64,000 nucleotides of DNA from Harmonia axyridis (GCF_914767665.1 NC_059502.1:12400001-12464000), one strand, 5' to 3'. Shown: positions 36,101 to 47,193, numbered from the stretch's first letter. The notes: generated by a model not told the origin, from the sequence alone. Numbers and translations: made by a program.

Positions 36101-36104
36101 TGGC

Positions 36105-36270
36105 AGTGTTATTTCTCGAGGGGGTAATCGCTATTGGCCACCGAGATCTTGTGTTTTAACACCTTTAGACTTTTTTCTTTGGAGCCACGTGAATGATCAA
36201 TAAATTAGAGATCTTGAAGATGGACTCCGTGAAGTTATTGAGGATATACAGCTTCAAATGTGCTAAAAAA
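36105..36270 (+). mobile_element. C-terminal scrap of a rosa/DD41D-like transposase
   Basis: Reads NRYWPPRSCVLTPLDFFLWS, then HVNDQ, stop, IRDLEDGLREVIEDIQLQM. This matches the NWPPRSFDLTPLDYFLWGYV...LEDNI region of the element at 7004-7900. The third catalytic Asp (PLDFF) is present but nothing upstream is. A fragment of about 160 bp. Confidence 0.75.
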
Positions 36271-36420
36271 AAGCACATAAATAGCTACAAGTTAGTAACT
36301 GACTTAAAAACCTTGAGTTTCTGAAGATGACAACATCGTTAACATACACGACGTTAAACACATTCGTTTCAGAAATATAATCTACTGACATTGGATCCGT
36401 CATGTAACAATGACATCTCC

Positions 36421-37524
36421 ATTAGCATTTACCTGCTATGTTTATAGGTAGCTCCAACCGAGGTTTCAACCGACACTTGTACTTCTCAGGCTGGTTTTAG
36501 AGTCACGCTGACCGTCAGCGCTGAAGCCAACGCTCATAGCTCTCAGCGCATAGCAACTAGCAACTCGTTTCACAGTCACGCTGAACGTCGTGAGGTACAG
36601 TCATGCCCAACCACAACTTCAATCACACGACCAGTATCAATATCGCGATTCATTGTTGCGTTGATTGTCCCCGTCAGCGCGTGCGTTTTACGACACAGTA
36701 ACGATAACTGAGCTCGGTAGCGCGTCGGCGCGGCCTGGTCAGCGATGCCGACGCGTTGCGCGTACGCGCTCGATGCCTCAGCGCTGACGGTGATCAGCGC
36801 TGAGCCGTCGGCGTTATTATAAAACGCTTCATAAGTAATCATACATATTGGCCTGTCAGCGCCGACGGTCAGCGTGACTCTGAAACCAGCCTCAGCAATG
36901 GATGAAATTCAGTATTAGAATAAAGTTCCTGGACAAACATAACTTGGTGGCTCGAAAAAAAAAATCAATGGCGAAAAAAGTCTTCATATTTCTTTTGAAA
37001 TCCCATTACTATCAGTGACGTCGAACAAGTTTTTTGTTTTTCTTCGTCCAGCACCTGAATGTTTGATCATCGATCTCCGTTCTTTAGGCAATCTCAAAAA
37101 TGAAACTACCCAATTAGGAAAATCATCAAGATTCTACGTCCGCCTTTTTTCCAATTTGTTTTCTATGTAATGTAGCATTTACCTGCTATGTTTATAGGTA
37201 GATTCAACCGAGGTTTCAACTGACAGTTGTACTTTTCAGCAATGGATAAAAGTCAGTATTAGAATGAAGTTCCTGGACAAAAATAACTTGGTGGCCCGAA
37301 AAAAAAATCAATGGCGAAAAAAGTCTTCATATTTCTTTTGAAATCACATTACTCTCAGTGACGCCGAGCAAGTTTTTTGTTTTTCTTCGTGTAGCACCTG
37401 AATGTTTGATCGTCGAACTCCGTCGTTCATTAGGCAATCTCAGAAATGAAACTACCCAATTAGGAAAATCATCGAGAGATTCTACGTCCGCCTTTTTCGC
37501 CAATTTCTTTTCTATGAAATGTAG
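36421..37524 (+). repeat. Direct duplication of a 350-bp unit, one copy carrying an insertion
   Basis: Unit 1 is 36421-37170 and unit 2 is 37171-37524. Both begin TAGCATTTACCTGCTATGTT and end near TTTTCTATG(T/A)AATGTAGCAT. They match throughout with about 10% differences and small indels, so the duplication is not very recent. Unit 1 is interrupted at 36490-36890 by a separate element; unit 2 shows the uninterrupted order. Confidence 0.93.
36490..36890. mobile_element. 401-bp GC-rich non-autonomous DNA transposon with TIRs and 5-bp target duplication
   Basis: Terminal inverted repeats of 35 bp with two mismatches, beginning GCTGGTTT(T/C)AGAGTCACGC. It is flanked on both sides by CTCAG (36485-36489 and 36891-36895). 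The duplicated unit at 37171-37524 has the unoccupied site with a single TTCAG at the same place, which fixes the boundaries. The interior is far richer in GC and CG than its surroundings and repeats the word CAGCGCTGA near both ends. The 88-codon minus frame at 36576-36842 is compositional. The superfamily is not clear: 5-bp duplications do not fit hAT, P, PIF or Tc1/mariner. Confidence 0.9.
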
Positions 37525-37535
37525 CATCCGACTAC
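36950..37535 (-). pseudogene. Unknown coding fragment, preserved in both duplicated units
   Basis: On the minus strand, unit 2 (about 37525-37327) reads KKADVESLDDFPNWVVSFLR, then LPNERRSSTIKHSGATRRKT, then KNLLGVTESNVISKEI. Unit 1 (about 37150-36990) has the same frame with substitutions (SGAGRRKTKNLFDVTDSNGI) plus one shift near its N-terminal end. Retention of the peptide despite DNA divergence suggests it derives from a real protein. The SG(A/x)xRRKTKNL pattern recalls N-terminal regions of some insect transposon proteins, but I cannot name the family. Confidence 0.4.
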
Positions 37536-38436
37536 GCTCAGTTCGCTCGCTAATTCGTAGCACAGACAATTACGAAGTATTCCGACAGTCTTCGGGAAAA
37601 GACAACAGCTCGGATCTAATTGGTCGACATCGTTAAGCGTCTGAAGACGTTAAAGGGGACCATGAATCGAGTTTTCGGATTCCGGTGCTGGGCCCTTCTC
37701 TCCGGGGAAATATGCGCTCGCAGGATCGAGATGAAAAAACACAATGGTTTAGCCCATTCTCTCTCTTCCTGGCGGATTATGAAGAAAACAATTTCTGGGT
37801 CTTACGGTCGTCTGTCGACGGTGCTCGGAAGGGATTTGAAGACAGGAGGGGAAAGGGGAGAATAATTCGTTTGTCCGTTTCGATTTCGCGACGAGATGAA
37901 AGGTCGGAAATAAATCTAAATGAATTGCATTTGTTGACTTCTCTTGCTCCGCGATGGGCGAAGACGTTGGGTAATGAAAAGGCTAAAGCGTTGAGATGTA
38001 CGTTTTGGAACGCCTACGCAGGTTACGGTGTTGGGACGGAGGTATTCGTGATGTCGTTGAAATTGCCTGTTTTTTTCGTCTGAGGTTTCATTCATACTAG
38101 GTCGGTAGAGCATAGCGGAAAGTATTCATGACCCAAGAGTGGATTTTGGTTCGCCTTCACACTAACTAAATTAAAGAGAAAGGTTGTTTCCAGAGGAACC
38201 GAATGATATGTGGGAGTGAAAAGAGTCGACGAGATATTGAGCTGCTAAGTTCACATCAGCAGCTGTTTTGAATATCATTTGGTTCTGGGCCAATAACCTG
38301 TTGTTAGTTAACTCAATATTGACTGATGTGTCCGATATTTTGAAATTTAGAAATTGATTTTGAAATTGATGGTGTCCTTTTCACATTTACCCTCAAAATC
38401 AACTGTCAAACATAAGCAATAATACATATAACGTTC
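37536..38436. other. GC-richer unique intronic stretch
   Basis: 37527-38080 is richer in GC than its surroundings and carries a 132-codon plus frame (37685-38083) overlapped by a second plus frame (37620-37865). Neither resembles a known protein and neither has splice signals of note. No repeat was recognised. A candidate conserved non-coding element of the Lar intron. Confidence 0.3.
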
Positions 38437-39063
38437 AGGGTGTTCCTAAATCAGAGGTTCAAAGGAAAATCAGAGATAATTAAAAAAAAAAGTACTAAAA
38501 ACATGAGTCCGCAAATGCTTTGTTTCCATAATACAGGGTTTCCAGAACTCCTACGTCATTGATGATTTTAGAACTTATTGAATCATTATTAATTCTAGCT
38601 ACAGATTGGGAGATTGAGTATCAAATCTTATAATTGATTTATTCATTACAGTTTACCTTCTCACTGAATCTTCATAATAATCTGAAATTTCCGGAGGATA
38701 ACTAGTGAATTGTTTGTTTTTCGAAATCGGTAGCAAATACGACAAAACTACAAGAGAACAAAAACTGTAGTTCTAGACCAATGTTTCTTTTAACATTTTT
38801 CTGAACTACTTGTGGCTCGCCAGAAGAGAATTCTAGTGGAAAAAAATTAGCATATCACATGATGAAAACTTCAAATTTGAATATCTATGGTAAATTCAAA
38901 TTAAAAATCTAGTGAAGAGCTGGTGCTTTGAGAAAAGAACTTGAAAAAATCAAACTTTAACAGCCAGTATCTCGACAACAAAGCATTTGCAGGTTCATGT
39001 TTATAGGACTGATCCGAGGAATCTGTCAGTTTTGTTTGTACCTTCAATTTAGGAACACCCTAT
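38437..39063. repeat. Fold-back element of the GTGTTCCTAAAT family, about 630 bp
   Basis: The left arm begins CAGGGTGTTCCTAAATCAG and the right arm ends TTTAGGAACACCCTATAT. Both contain AACATGA(G/A)(T/C)C(C/T)GCAAATGCTTTG in mirrored order. The arms are about 130 bp with moderate divergence. Single arms of the same family lie at 5089-5270 and 17835-17950. Confidence 0.8.
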
Positions 39064-40059
39064 ATATACAACAGAGTTAATGCAGGAATGAATTGATACA
39101 AACTACTTCAAGACTAAGAATCATTTCATTAAACTAGGGTTTAGAACCAGTTGCATTCGTTCAGAAATATAAAAAACCTTTCAAAATTACATTTCCGAAA
39201 TAATTGTTGCTATATCTCTTAAATATGTCTTTAACAAACCGATGAGTTACCATCCAATTCGAGGAAGCATTATTCACCAGTTTTAGACCCTACCCTGTAC
39301 CCACCAACTTCATGAAGTTATGTGTCGCCTGATTGTCACCAAACTATGGGAACTCCTCTTTTTTTTCGAAGTTCCTATTGAATAAGTTCTCAACACGTGT
39401 CAAAGAATGTGAAATATCGCAGAATGTATCTTGACTTTATTCTACCCATATGTTATAAAATTCAGACAAAAATAAGGTATCGTCACGTTTTTTTGTTTTA
39501 TGAGATTAACTAGAACAAGGATGTCCAGAAGGTCAAAATGTACTTTTGTAGTAACTATAGAGATGTTAGCACAAAATAATCGTTCCCCATAAGAATAAAA
39601 GAATATTGTTGAAAAACAATGATACAGATAATGGAGTTCGATAATCGTATGTTCTTATATGTAACTATTTGAATCAGTTTATTTGAATTACTTTTTAATG
39701 TTTAAATTATGTTTGTGACCAAATCATCAATATCGAAACACCAACTAATGGAAATAAATAATAAATAAAATGGTTAAAAGTGTTTTTACTTTTAAATCGG
39801 TCCTCTTAGTGAATATCAATGAAAATTATTAGTAGTAATATTCCTAGGACATTGATGATAGACGAGATAATTTGATGACAATCGAAAGCTCGTTACTTGA
39901 TAATAGCCCGAAGCCGAAACCTGAGGGCTTTAGAATAGCTTGAGAAATTTGTCATAAAATGAGGAGTATTTGTGAATGCTCGAGAGATATTCGGCGAAAA
40001 ACTTTTTGACAAAAAAATTCAGGATTATAAAAATTCAACTGAACATTAGATTCGTTGTT
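39064..40059. other. AT-rich intronic DNA, no gene seen
   Basis: A small hairpin-like segment (AATAGCCCGAAGCCGAAACC and GAGGGCTTTAGAATAG) lies at about 39900-39942. Nothing else was recognised. Confidence 0.4.
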
Positions 40060-40552
40060 GTTCTCTAATGAAAATAATCTATTACCATTGCATCGTGGGC
40101 AGATTTAAATACTATATCGTTAAACGGGTCAATCATAATATTATAGTCATTATAGTACTTTTCTGCAAGAGATTGCACAAAACGTTCCATATTGTCTTCA
40201 TCGTTGCTTCTTTATATTCGCTCCCGTCTTTCTTTCTTATATTGACCTCCCAATCTTTTAGTATCAACTTCAATTGTTCTAAGCTCCTATGTTCATTCAA
40301 TTCATATTTTCGTTCACTGCACAAATCCATTAATATTTCCCAAATACCCAATATATTTGTGACTGTATGTTGTATTTCTGAGAACTTTTCTTTGATTAGC
40401 GCATTTATACTTCGAACATACGCATTGCCAAAAGGAGATACTTTGAAATTTATTTGGAATGAAGTTGTAAAACTCAATCCTGTTGCAATTGCACTGAGTG
40501 CAATTATCATTGTAATGTTGGCATGATTGGGTGATATTATTTCATATGACAT
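40060..40552 (-). pseudogene. Crypton-like tyrosine recombinase fragment (N-terminal core-binding region)
   Basis: A 139-codon minus frame from 40552. Its middle and end read FSEIQHTVTNILGIWEILMD, then LEQLKLILKDWEVNIRKKDG, then SEYKEATMKTIWNVLCNLLQ. The pattern of a SAM-like helical domain with L..IL..F...RKKDGSEY....L matches the core-binding region of Crypton-type recombinases and their domesticated relatives (ZMYM/KCTD1-type). After a frameshift at about 40130 the next recognisable piece is IDPFNDIVFKSAHDAM, which fits the following segment of the same family. The catalytic Arg-His-Arg-Tyr half is absent. The 152-codon plus frame 40068-40526 is its antisense shadow. Confidence 0.5.
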
Positions 40553-41187
40553 AAGATCTCAAAATACATTTTTCAATCGAACATCAATTGGGGTCAAACA
40601 CAAAATACTTGATCTTTACCTCAGAATTTAGTTCGGAAACCGTCAAAATATAATAAAAAAAATAGCCGTAGGCCGAGGATTCTAATAGAACAAATAACCA
40701 AGTTGAATGCAGCAAGCTACTCTTAAATAGACTACTGGAATCGCATTACCCCTAATTTAATAAACCGAGTTCTATACGGCAGATCCTTTTAAGGGAACGC
40801 TCTCCGAACGTAACTAGTTTTATTCTCCCACTCCACTCGGAAAGAAATCTTTCGGAACAGAAAACGACAGCCAGGCCTCAGATTCAGGTCACATACAGGC
40901 TTGGAGCAAGAGTGAAACCAGAACTGGTAGACTGTATTCGGGTAAGCATTCGCTTGTGGAAGAATATTCCCGTGGAATGGTTGGGAAGGCAGTAACGAGA
41001 ATTGTTAGGTAAGATTGGGACGTATTCAAATGCGGTTTTTCGAACAGATCGATATTGCAATTGGGTGAGGCATTCGTGTGATGATTCGAAATTATTTTAT
41101 GTTGGAAGGTTCAATGTTGGGAATTTTGTCTATTATTGAGCTAACCGTCAAAGAGGTGGATTTAAATTTGAGGATGTTGTTTAGCAA
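40553..41187. other. Intronic DNA, no gene seen
   Basis: No recognised domain or repeat. Confidence 0.35.
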
Positions 41188-41262
41188 ATTGCTTAGTTCA
41201 ATGGTTAGAATCCCGTATTCCTAAACCAAAGGTCCGAACTTTGATTAAGGAAGATTTTTTCT
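41188..41262 (+). repeat. tRNA-like relic
   Basis: TTAGTTCAATGGTTAGAATC resembles a tRNA D-arm/A-box. The next 35 bases end in a weak B-box-like AGGTCCGAACTTTGATT. Spacing is right for a tRNA of about 74 bp, but the stems do not pair well. Probably a decayed tRNA-derived SINE or tRNA pseudogene. Confidence 0.35.
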
Positions 41263-41329
41263 GGATACTTATGATCGTCCAACCATCCTTTATCAGTTTG
41301 AGATTAAATCCCAAAATCTTCAAATGTAA

Positions 41330-41610
41330 CATTCCACTCCAATAGGTCCAGAGCCTTAGCAGTAGACACGCATTTTTCCTTGAAAGTTTTTATTCGTCAA
41401 CATTCGTTCAAGAGCAATATATCTACTTCGATACTCCTCTTCTTCTTTGCCTTCATTATGGCAAAACTTCTTTTTCTTGGGACCTGCAAAATGCCAGTTA
41501 TTACTGGGAACCATATCTGGAGAATAATCTTTGTCGTTGAGTAGTTGGAAACTCAATTCCTTCAATTTCATCATGGCTTTCAGCGATTTGTTTCATTATC
41601 GATAGATGAA
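41330..41610 (-). mobile_element. Mariner C-terminal fragment
   Basis: On the minus strand the reading gives KSLKAMMKLKELSFQLL, then DYSPDMVPSNNWHFAGPKKK. The mariner signature YSPDLAPSDxxLF is recognisable, but the third catalytic Asp is Asn (VPSNN). Upstream catalytic regions are missing. Related to, but diverged from, the mariners at 5336 and 57436. Confidence 0.75.
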
Positions 41611-41829
41611 ATCCATATTACCAATGGAATCTGGTGTACCTAAATGACGTTTCCCAAGTTCCTCGAAAAAGATCAGTTTCTATAATGCTCTGTATCTTTT
41701 CCTCTTTCCAAAATGAAAATAACCTCTTCTCAGTAGATTATATCATTGGTCACTGACTTTTCGTAAATACTTCTTTCTATGGATAAACTAGCAATTCGAA
41801 AGCATTAGATTGAATTTAATAGAAGAGGT
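41611..41829. other. Short intronic spacer
   Basis: Nothing recognised. It may include decayed mariner sequence. Confidence 0.25.
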
Positions 41830-42810
41830 TCTGTTTCACTGCGACCTAATGGTCTATTGTGCCCTCCACCAGAGCTATTCTCGTGATTTACAGCTCACCA
41901 GCCAGTTCCAGAGTTCTGATGAACTCTGGCTAGCGATGGCGAGGCATTCTGTAACCAGGTGGTCCGGAGTTTCATCCTTCTCCCCACAGAATCTACACTC
42001 GTCATTTTCTGTTAGACCCATTCTCATGAGGTAATCAAAAAAAAATAACCTTTATGTGTGTTTCCTAAGGCGACAATACCCTATGAGGAATCCAGTTAGG
42101 GGATGTAGCATATTTTCACTAAGATCCAGATACTTCTCGGATCTCGCAGAGTCAAAGTTTCGAAGAAACCTTTTGGAGAAAGCCAAACCAGGAAGATTTC
42201 GCCAGAGTATTTCTCTTTCGGTTTCTTCCTTCTCCTGGAACTCCTTCTTGTAGGTACATTTGTGTAAGCCACAGAAAGGTTCCGGGCCGATGGAAGGAGT
42301 TTGTGCTCCTATTCTAGCAAGTGTATTGACCTCCTCATTCCCTCTAATTCCCGAGTGGCCGGGAACCCAGATTAAAAAGACCTTGTTATTCTTGCCTATG
42401 TCATTGAGTTCTCTTCGGCTCTCCAATACCATCTTAGAATCAATGGTATGTGAGCTCAGTGCTTTGATTGCATCCTGACTATCAAAATTTATCGCTATAT
42501 TACATTTGTGATAGTTTCTGGCTAGCTTAATTTCTACACATCCTTTTTTTTTTTCAAGTATATCTGTCTAAAAGACAGCGGCCTAGCGTTATTGAGCATT
42601 TGGTACCAGTCCAGAATACTCCAGCGCCAGACGCCGTCATGGTTCTGGAACCATATGTGTACCATTTTATGTTATTCTGCTTAAGAACTGGGATTGTGGA
42701 TTCCTTTTCCCAATCTTCTTTTCTATTCAGCATGGTAATGAAGGTTTTTTCGATGCTAATTTTCTTAATCAACCCGTCATCGAAAGGTTTGCCGATGAGG
42801 ACGACCAAGG
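41830..42810 (-). mobile_element. LINE 3' fragment with RNase H (antisense to Lar)
   Basis: On the minus strand: KWYTYGSRTMTASGAGVFW near 42670-42610 is the RNase H start, with the first catalytic Asp of YTDGS replaced by Tyr. After a decayed stretch comes LIWVPGHSGIRGNEEVNTLA near 42370-42310, then GPEPFCGLHK, then a C-terminal segment LTGFLIGYCRLRKH. In a shifted frame down to 41930 follows LMRMGLTENDECRFCGEKDE, then TPDHLVTECLA (zinc-knuckle-like). The 3' untranslated part shares GGCACAATAGACCATTAGGT with 54795-55385, so the two are copies of one family. Confidence 0.9.
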
Positions 42811-44064
42811 TCTCTCAATCCTAATTCCCAATTTGAAGGCATAATAAACACATTATTTCGACTAGGGTTTTGACTACTTATCAGGTATCGTTGATGGAAT
42901 CTTCAGTAAGACTCTTCAGTGAACTTGGTTGCGGACCTAATAATACCAAATTTCCTAATAATCAACTTGTTTTCTTCAATGCCTACATGTGTATAGAAAT
43001 ATTTGATTATTTCTCAAGCCACTTACTTGGCACAACAGCATTTAACCATCCCAGTTTAACCTCAGAGTAATTCACATAGACAGAAAAAAGTCGATATAAC
43101 CCTCTGGTTGAGACCTTCCTCCCGATACGCCAAACGAAATGAGAAAATATACTCCGAATATGGGATTAACACACATTCTCGTGAGGGGATTGCGAAAGGG
43201 AGACGACAGAGAAAGATTCGGATTACGGAGTACAAATGGGGACCGAATGTGAGTATTATATTAAATTTGACGGTGTCTCGAGACAACACCTGCTACAGCG
43301 AGGCAGCCAGAGTCGGCGGCTACGGCAATATACGTTGCCTTCACGTTTCTGCGTAGCCGTAGCCATTTCATGCCTCAGGGATATTGTCATGATGTTACTG
43401 TAATCATCCACTTCTCTAACTCGCATTTTTCATGTTGGGAATGAAGCTCGATTGGTTTGAAATATGAATATGACATTTTTTCAACGTTCTTTCATTCCGA
43501 AATCTCTACCTTGAATAGGGGATGAAGCCTACCAATGCCCACGAATTTGGATTATTCTGAGTGATCTCTTGCTGCTAAAATGGCGCTATGAACGATTGTT
43601 ATATCTTCTCTCCTGTTGATGTTATTGAAAGCGAATGTTTTTTCATATTCATCGTTGGATAGTAGCTCTCGATGTTCGAAAACTAGATTTTGTGTCATGT
43701 TGTGTCTGTTTGAATCGATCGGATACAACCTACATAATTTAGCAGCCTGATCTACGGAAAGAATTCATTCACTTACTCAGCAGCAAGAAATCAGACTTAT
43801 AACGAGAAAACATCATAGGTAGTGTCGATGCATTATACTCACTGTGAATATGAATCTGGTACAATTCTCTTGTTCCTTCGATGGATTTGGAAGCAAATTC
43901 ATGTTTCAACGTTCAATATCCAAATTGTGCAAAGAGAACTACTTTTTGTATTATATTAGTGGGATCATACGTCATAGATGACGTCACACGTTATTTGAAC
44001 GAATGGTAAACAACAGCATGTAGGAACACTGGGTTAAGAGAGATGATCACTGAAAATCACGTAG
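42811..44064. other. Intronic DNA, no gene seen
   Basis: The frames at 43062-43289 (minus) and 43108-43356 (plus) are mutual shadows in a GC-richer unique patch around 43090-43370. No domain recognised. Confidence 0.35.
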
Positions 44065-44215
44065 TAGAGGCTCAGAGATACAAAGCCTTCATTACGATTG
44101 AAGGATGACATTAAGAAGATGGCAGGTGGAAATTGGTAGAGAGCATTGGAGGAATTAGAAAAGGGTTATGTCCAGGAGTGGACGAATGGAGGCTCAGTAA
44201 GAAGAAGAAGAAGAT
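44065..44215 (+). mobile_element. LINE 3' end, endonuclease/RT family
   Basis: Reads LKDDIKKMAGGNW, stop, RALEELEKGYVQEWTNGGS and ends in a short AAG-repeat tail. This is the C-terminal DDI...W...YVQEWTN block of the family seen at 15640 and 27965. A 5'-truncated insertion of about 150 bp. Confidence 0.75.
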
Positions 44216-44499
44216 ACAATTATGTTACTGAAGCGAATTATATCCATGTTTTTTGTATTCATTTCATGGAATGACGTATGAGTTGTTGTAAGTACCAGAA
44301 TATAACAAGATAATGCTAACGTGAATTGAATTTTTGTGCATTCGAATTTCAAGACAAGATCTAGTTTGATATAACTTGAATATGTATTTTGAGACAAAAT
44401 TCAATCATCATAGGGTGTACCTATCCAAATTGCTTCATTACCCTGAAAATCATCTCACTCCACAAACAAGCCGATTTGGACGCTACTGACTTTCAATAA
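44216..44499. other. Intronic spacer
   Basis: No gene or repeat recognised. Confidence 0.3.
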
Positions 44500-45028
44500 C
44501 TGCTTATTGCAACATCGTTATCACGGTTTCGCTGCTTCCATCTACATACGTCTCGAATCAAATCAGCAACTTGGGAAACGTGAGAAGTTATTGATTATTC
44601 GTGATGCAACTCCTGTAACCATCACATTAATTCATCTGAAATCTATTGACATGCGTTGCCTGATTATTTCACATCGAAATTGTCGTTCGAATGAACTTTC
44701 TGGTCCTTTTCTAGTTGACAATTCAAGGGTTTGCTCGAAGAACTGCAGAAATGTAGAATTTCGTGTACACGTGCTCTAGGCATTTTAAGAACAACTGAAC
44801 ATCGACTTTGGATCTCCTCGAACAGCAGGTTTGTTGTAAAATTTAAAAAATTTGCAAAAATCGATATTTAAGTAACAAACATTGTTTATATAAAAAAAAC
44901 CTTCACGTTTTTTTTCTCCAAATTCAATCATTCACTCCTTGCTATACTATCTATGTTTCACAAAAAAATATTTTTTATTCAAATAGCTCCATCTGGGTGT
45001 TTCAGTTTCTTTAGTTAGTATATATTGA
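44500..45028 (-). mobile_element. Tc1 terminal fragment, inverted relative to 31013-32391
   Basis: The plus-strand right end (TTTCAGTTTCTTTAGTTAGT at about 45001) is the inverse of the left terminal repeat at 31013. Going inward, ACTCCTTG and AAACCTTC match the 5' untranslated region, and the minus strand then gives the start MPRARVHEI from 44783. Coding similarity fades but a trace continues to about 44500. The rest of the element is missing. Confidence 0.75.
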
Positions 45029-46436
45029 AGCCTTCCAAAGATCTCATTAAATTCTAACTTATTTGTTTTAGAGTACTGATTGGCCTACGAAGATCCAAAT
45101 TGTGATATAGGGAGGACGAAAAAACTCAGATGTTAATGTGAAATCATAACAAAAAACATTCTATAAATATCTTTGAGAACCGAATTCTTTTTATGGTCTA
45201 AAACTAGAGGGTCCTATAATAAAAATTCAAATTACAAAATTGATGAAGCAAAATTAAACTATTCGATAAAACTGAAGTACTACATCCGAATCTTGATAAT
45301 CAGAGAAATTATGAATATCCGGATTTTTTTTCCAATTTAGTAATCCGGGTTCAAATCCCGCTGGCATGATTCGAGTTCAGTCCCGAGCAGGTCCACCAAC
45401 GTAAAAACATCACGTGACGAAAGAATAGAACGGTTCATCGCATTTCTCCGCGTGGTGTATCCTTTCCAAGAAAAATCGTGCACTCTGTAGCGTATGTAAC
45501 ATGATTCTATGTTCTTTGATCACGCGATTCCTTAGGAGAAGCTCTAGGATAGGATGTGGCAGATTTCGCTATTTCCAACTAATATGGGCGGAACAAAGTT
45601 TCGGACATGCGGTTTTACGCCAGCAATCAACTGAGGGCATTCTAACCGGACATTCTCAAAGTGCACTCGAAATAAGGAACTATCCGGGTATATCAAGATG
45701 TTTGCGGAAATTTGTCTAAAAGTTCTAGATGGCGGTCAGCAGAACGCCCCAAGCGTCTCAGACAAGGGGACGTCACGTATGTAACAAATCTATCAAGGCA
45801 ATATTCAGCTCGGTAATGTTTGGGGCCCCTTTGAACGTAATACCTTGAGTCTGGCTCTGAATGCTATCAGGAGTCGTTAAAGTTTCATCGTCTCTTGCAA
45901 TCTCGGAAAATCCGGCAAACTAGTGTCAAAACTCCCGACACCAATTAAATGAATTTCATTCGGACGTTGCAGAAGTTCAGCGAGTTACAACCAGCAGATC
46001 CTCCCTGTGGCCCTTCATTAGCATCTTCAAGTGCCACCCAAAATTACAGGATTTAATTCTCTATCGCAACTTCACGTCCATCTCTATTATACAAAATAGC
46101 GAACTTTCTTCCCTTTGAACCGTTGTTAAGGTGGAATGTTTGTATGCTCTTAATTGATTACGCCATATTTTAAGAGAGTTCATTTAGCCAAAAGCATCAT
46201 ACATCATCAATTCGAAAAAGACATACATCTCGAAGACCACTAATATAACAGCCAACATGGTTCTAGAGGGCCAATGACTAGAACAAGTGAATGTTAACAA
46301 ACGGTTAAGAGATAGTCTAGACACAGACAAGAATAGAGTTTGCTAGATCAGCGTTTGAGCGAATGACTTCTGAGAAACACACCTTCGGACATAATTATGT
46401 CATCGAATGGTTGACTACTACATGGACTGTGTTCTT
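45029..46436. other. Intronic DNA with one tRNA-like B box
   Basis: At about 45346-45367, CCGGGTTCAAATCCCGCTGG resembles a tRNA T-arm (B box) on the plus strand, but no A box precedes it at the usual distance. The 72-codon plus frame at 45501-45719 has no family resemblance. Otherwise nothing recognised. Confidence 0.35.
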
Positions 46437-46719
46437 TCAGAGTTACCAACTTGACTAGGGATTCACGGCTTGGCTTGATATTCAAGCTACTTGGCTCAAG
46501 TAGCTTGATCTTGACTCACGTTCAAGTCAAGTAGTAGTTTTTCAATGTTAAGTCGAGTGCTTAATAAATAAATACTCGACTCGACATTGAAAAACTACTA
46601 CTTGACTTGAACTTGAGTTGATTTCAACGCAAGCTCAAGCTACTCAAGTTTGAGCTTGGGCCAAGTAGCTTGAATATCAAACCAAGCCATGAATCCCTAG
46701 TCAAGTTGGTAACTCTGAG
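46437..46719. repeat. Near-perfect 283-bp palindrome rich in CTTGA/TCAAG words
   Basis: The outer arms TCAGAGTTACCAACTTGACT and its complement are exact. The arms run about 130 bp each with small indels, around an AT-rich centre near 46560-46575. Nearly every turn contains CAAG or CTTG (AAGTAGTAG, CAAGCTACTTGG), so the arms are themselves internally repetitive. No coding capacity; the 128-codon minus frame at 46624-47010 partly reads through it. Confidence 0.9.
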
Positions 46720-47193
46720 ATGAATCCAAGCATTCAAAATGTAGGTCTTTCGCAAGATGCTCAAGTGTCGAATGAGAGGTTGCAATAAAGAGGAAATAGA
46801 ATTGACAAGGATAAGGAAGAGGGCAACACTAATGCTTGCAGAATATAAGAGACTGTACAGGTATGAATGTCCAAACGTTAGTTCACACCGTCCAAAAGAG
46901 GGACGAATTTGCCATGATTTGCGCCAATATTCACCAGATGAGTCACTAAAGGAAGAAGACTCATTTTTTTTTATAGAACGGAAAAGAACATGAATATATC
47001 TCCTAAACATATCATTACCATTCAGTGTCCCCCTTTGCGTAGTATATTAATCTATTACCCCAAGCAATGGATTCTAGATCAATCTATTACCATCGCAAGC
47101 AATGTATTCTAGGCATCGGACAACGTCGTCGCACGTTTTAAACCGATATGTATATATACCCCATCGTATGTCTATGGACATGAAGAGAAGGTT
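46720..47193. other. Intronic DNA, no gene seen
   Basis: A 78-codon plus frame at 46757-46993 has charged composition but no recognised domain. No repeat seen. Confidence 0.3.

Noticed and set aside
36576..36842. 88-codon minus-strand frame inside the GC-rich element
   Set aside because: It is generated by the CG-rich repeated words of the element and has no domain. The element is non-coding.
37685..38083. 132-codon plus-strand open frame
   Set aside because: Overlaps another plus-strand frame in a GC-richer stretch. GC-rich DNA has fewer chance stops, and no protein resemblance was seen.
40068..40526. 152-codon plus-strand open frame
   Set aside because: It is the complement of the minus-strand recombinase-like frame, which has the better coding character.
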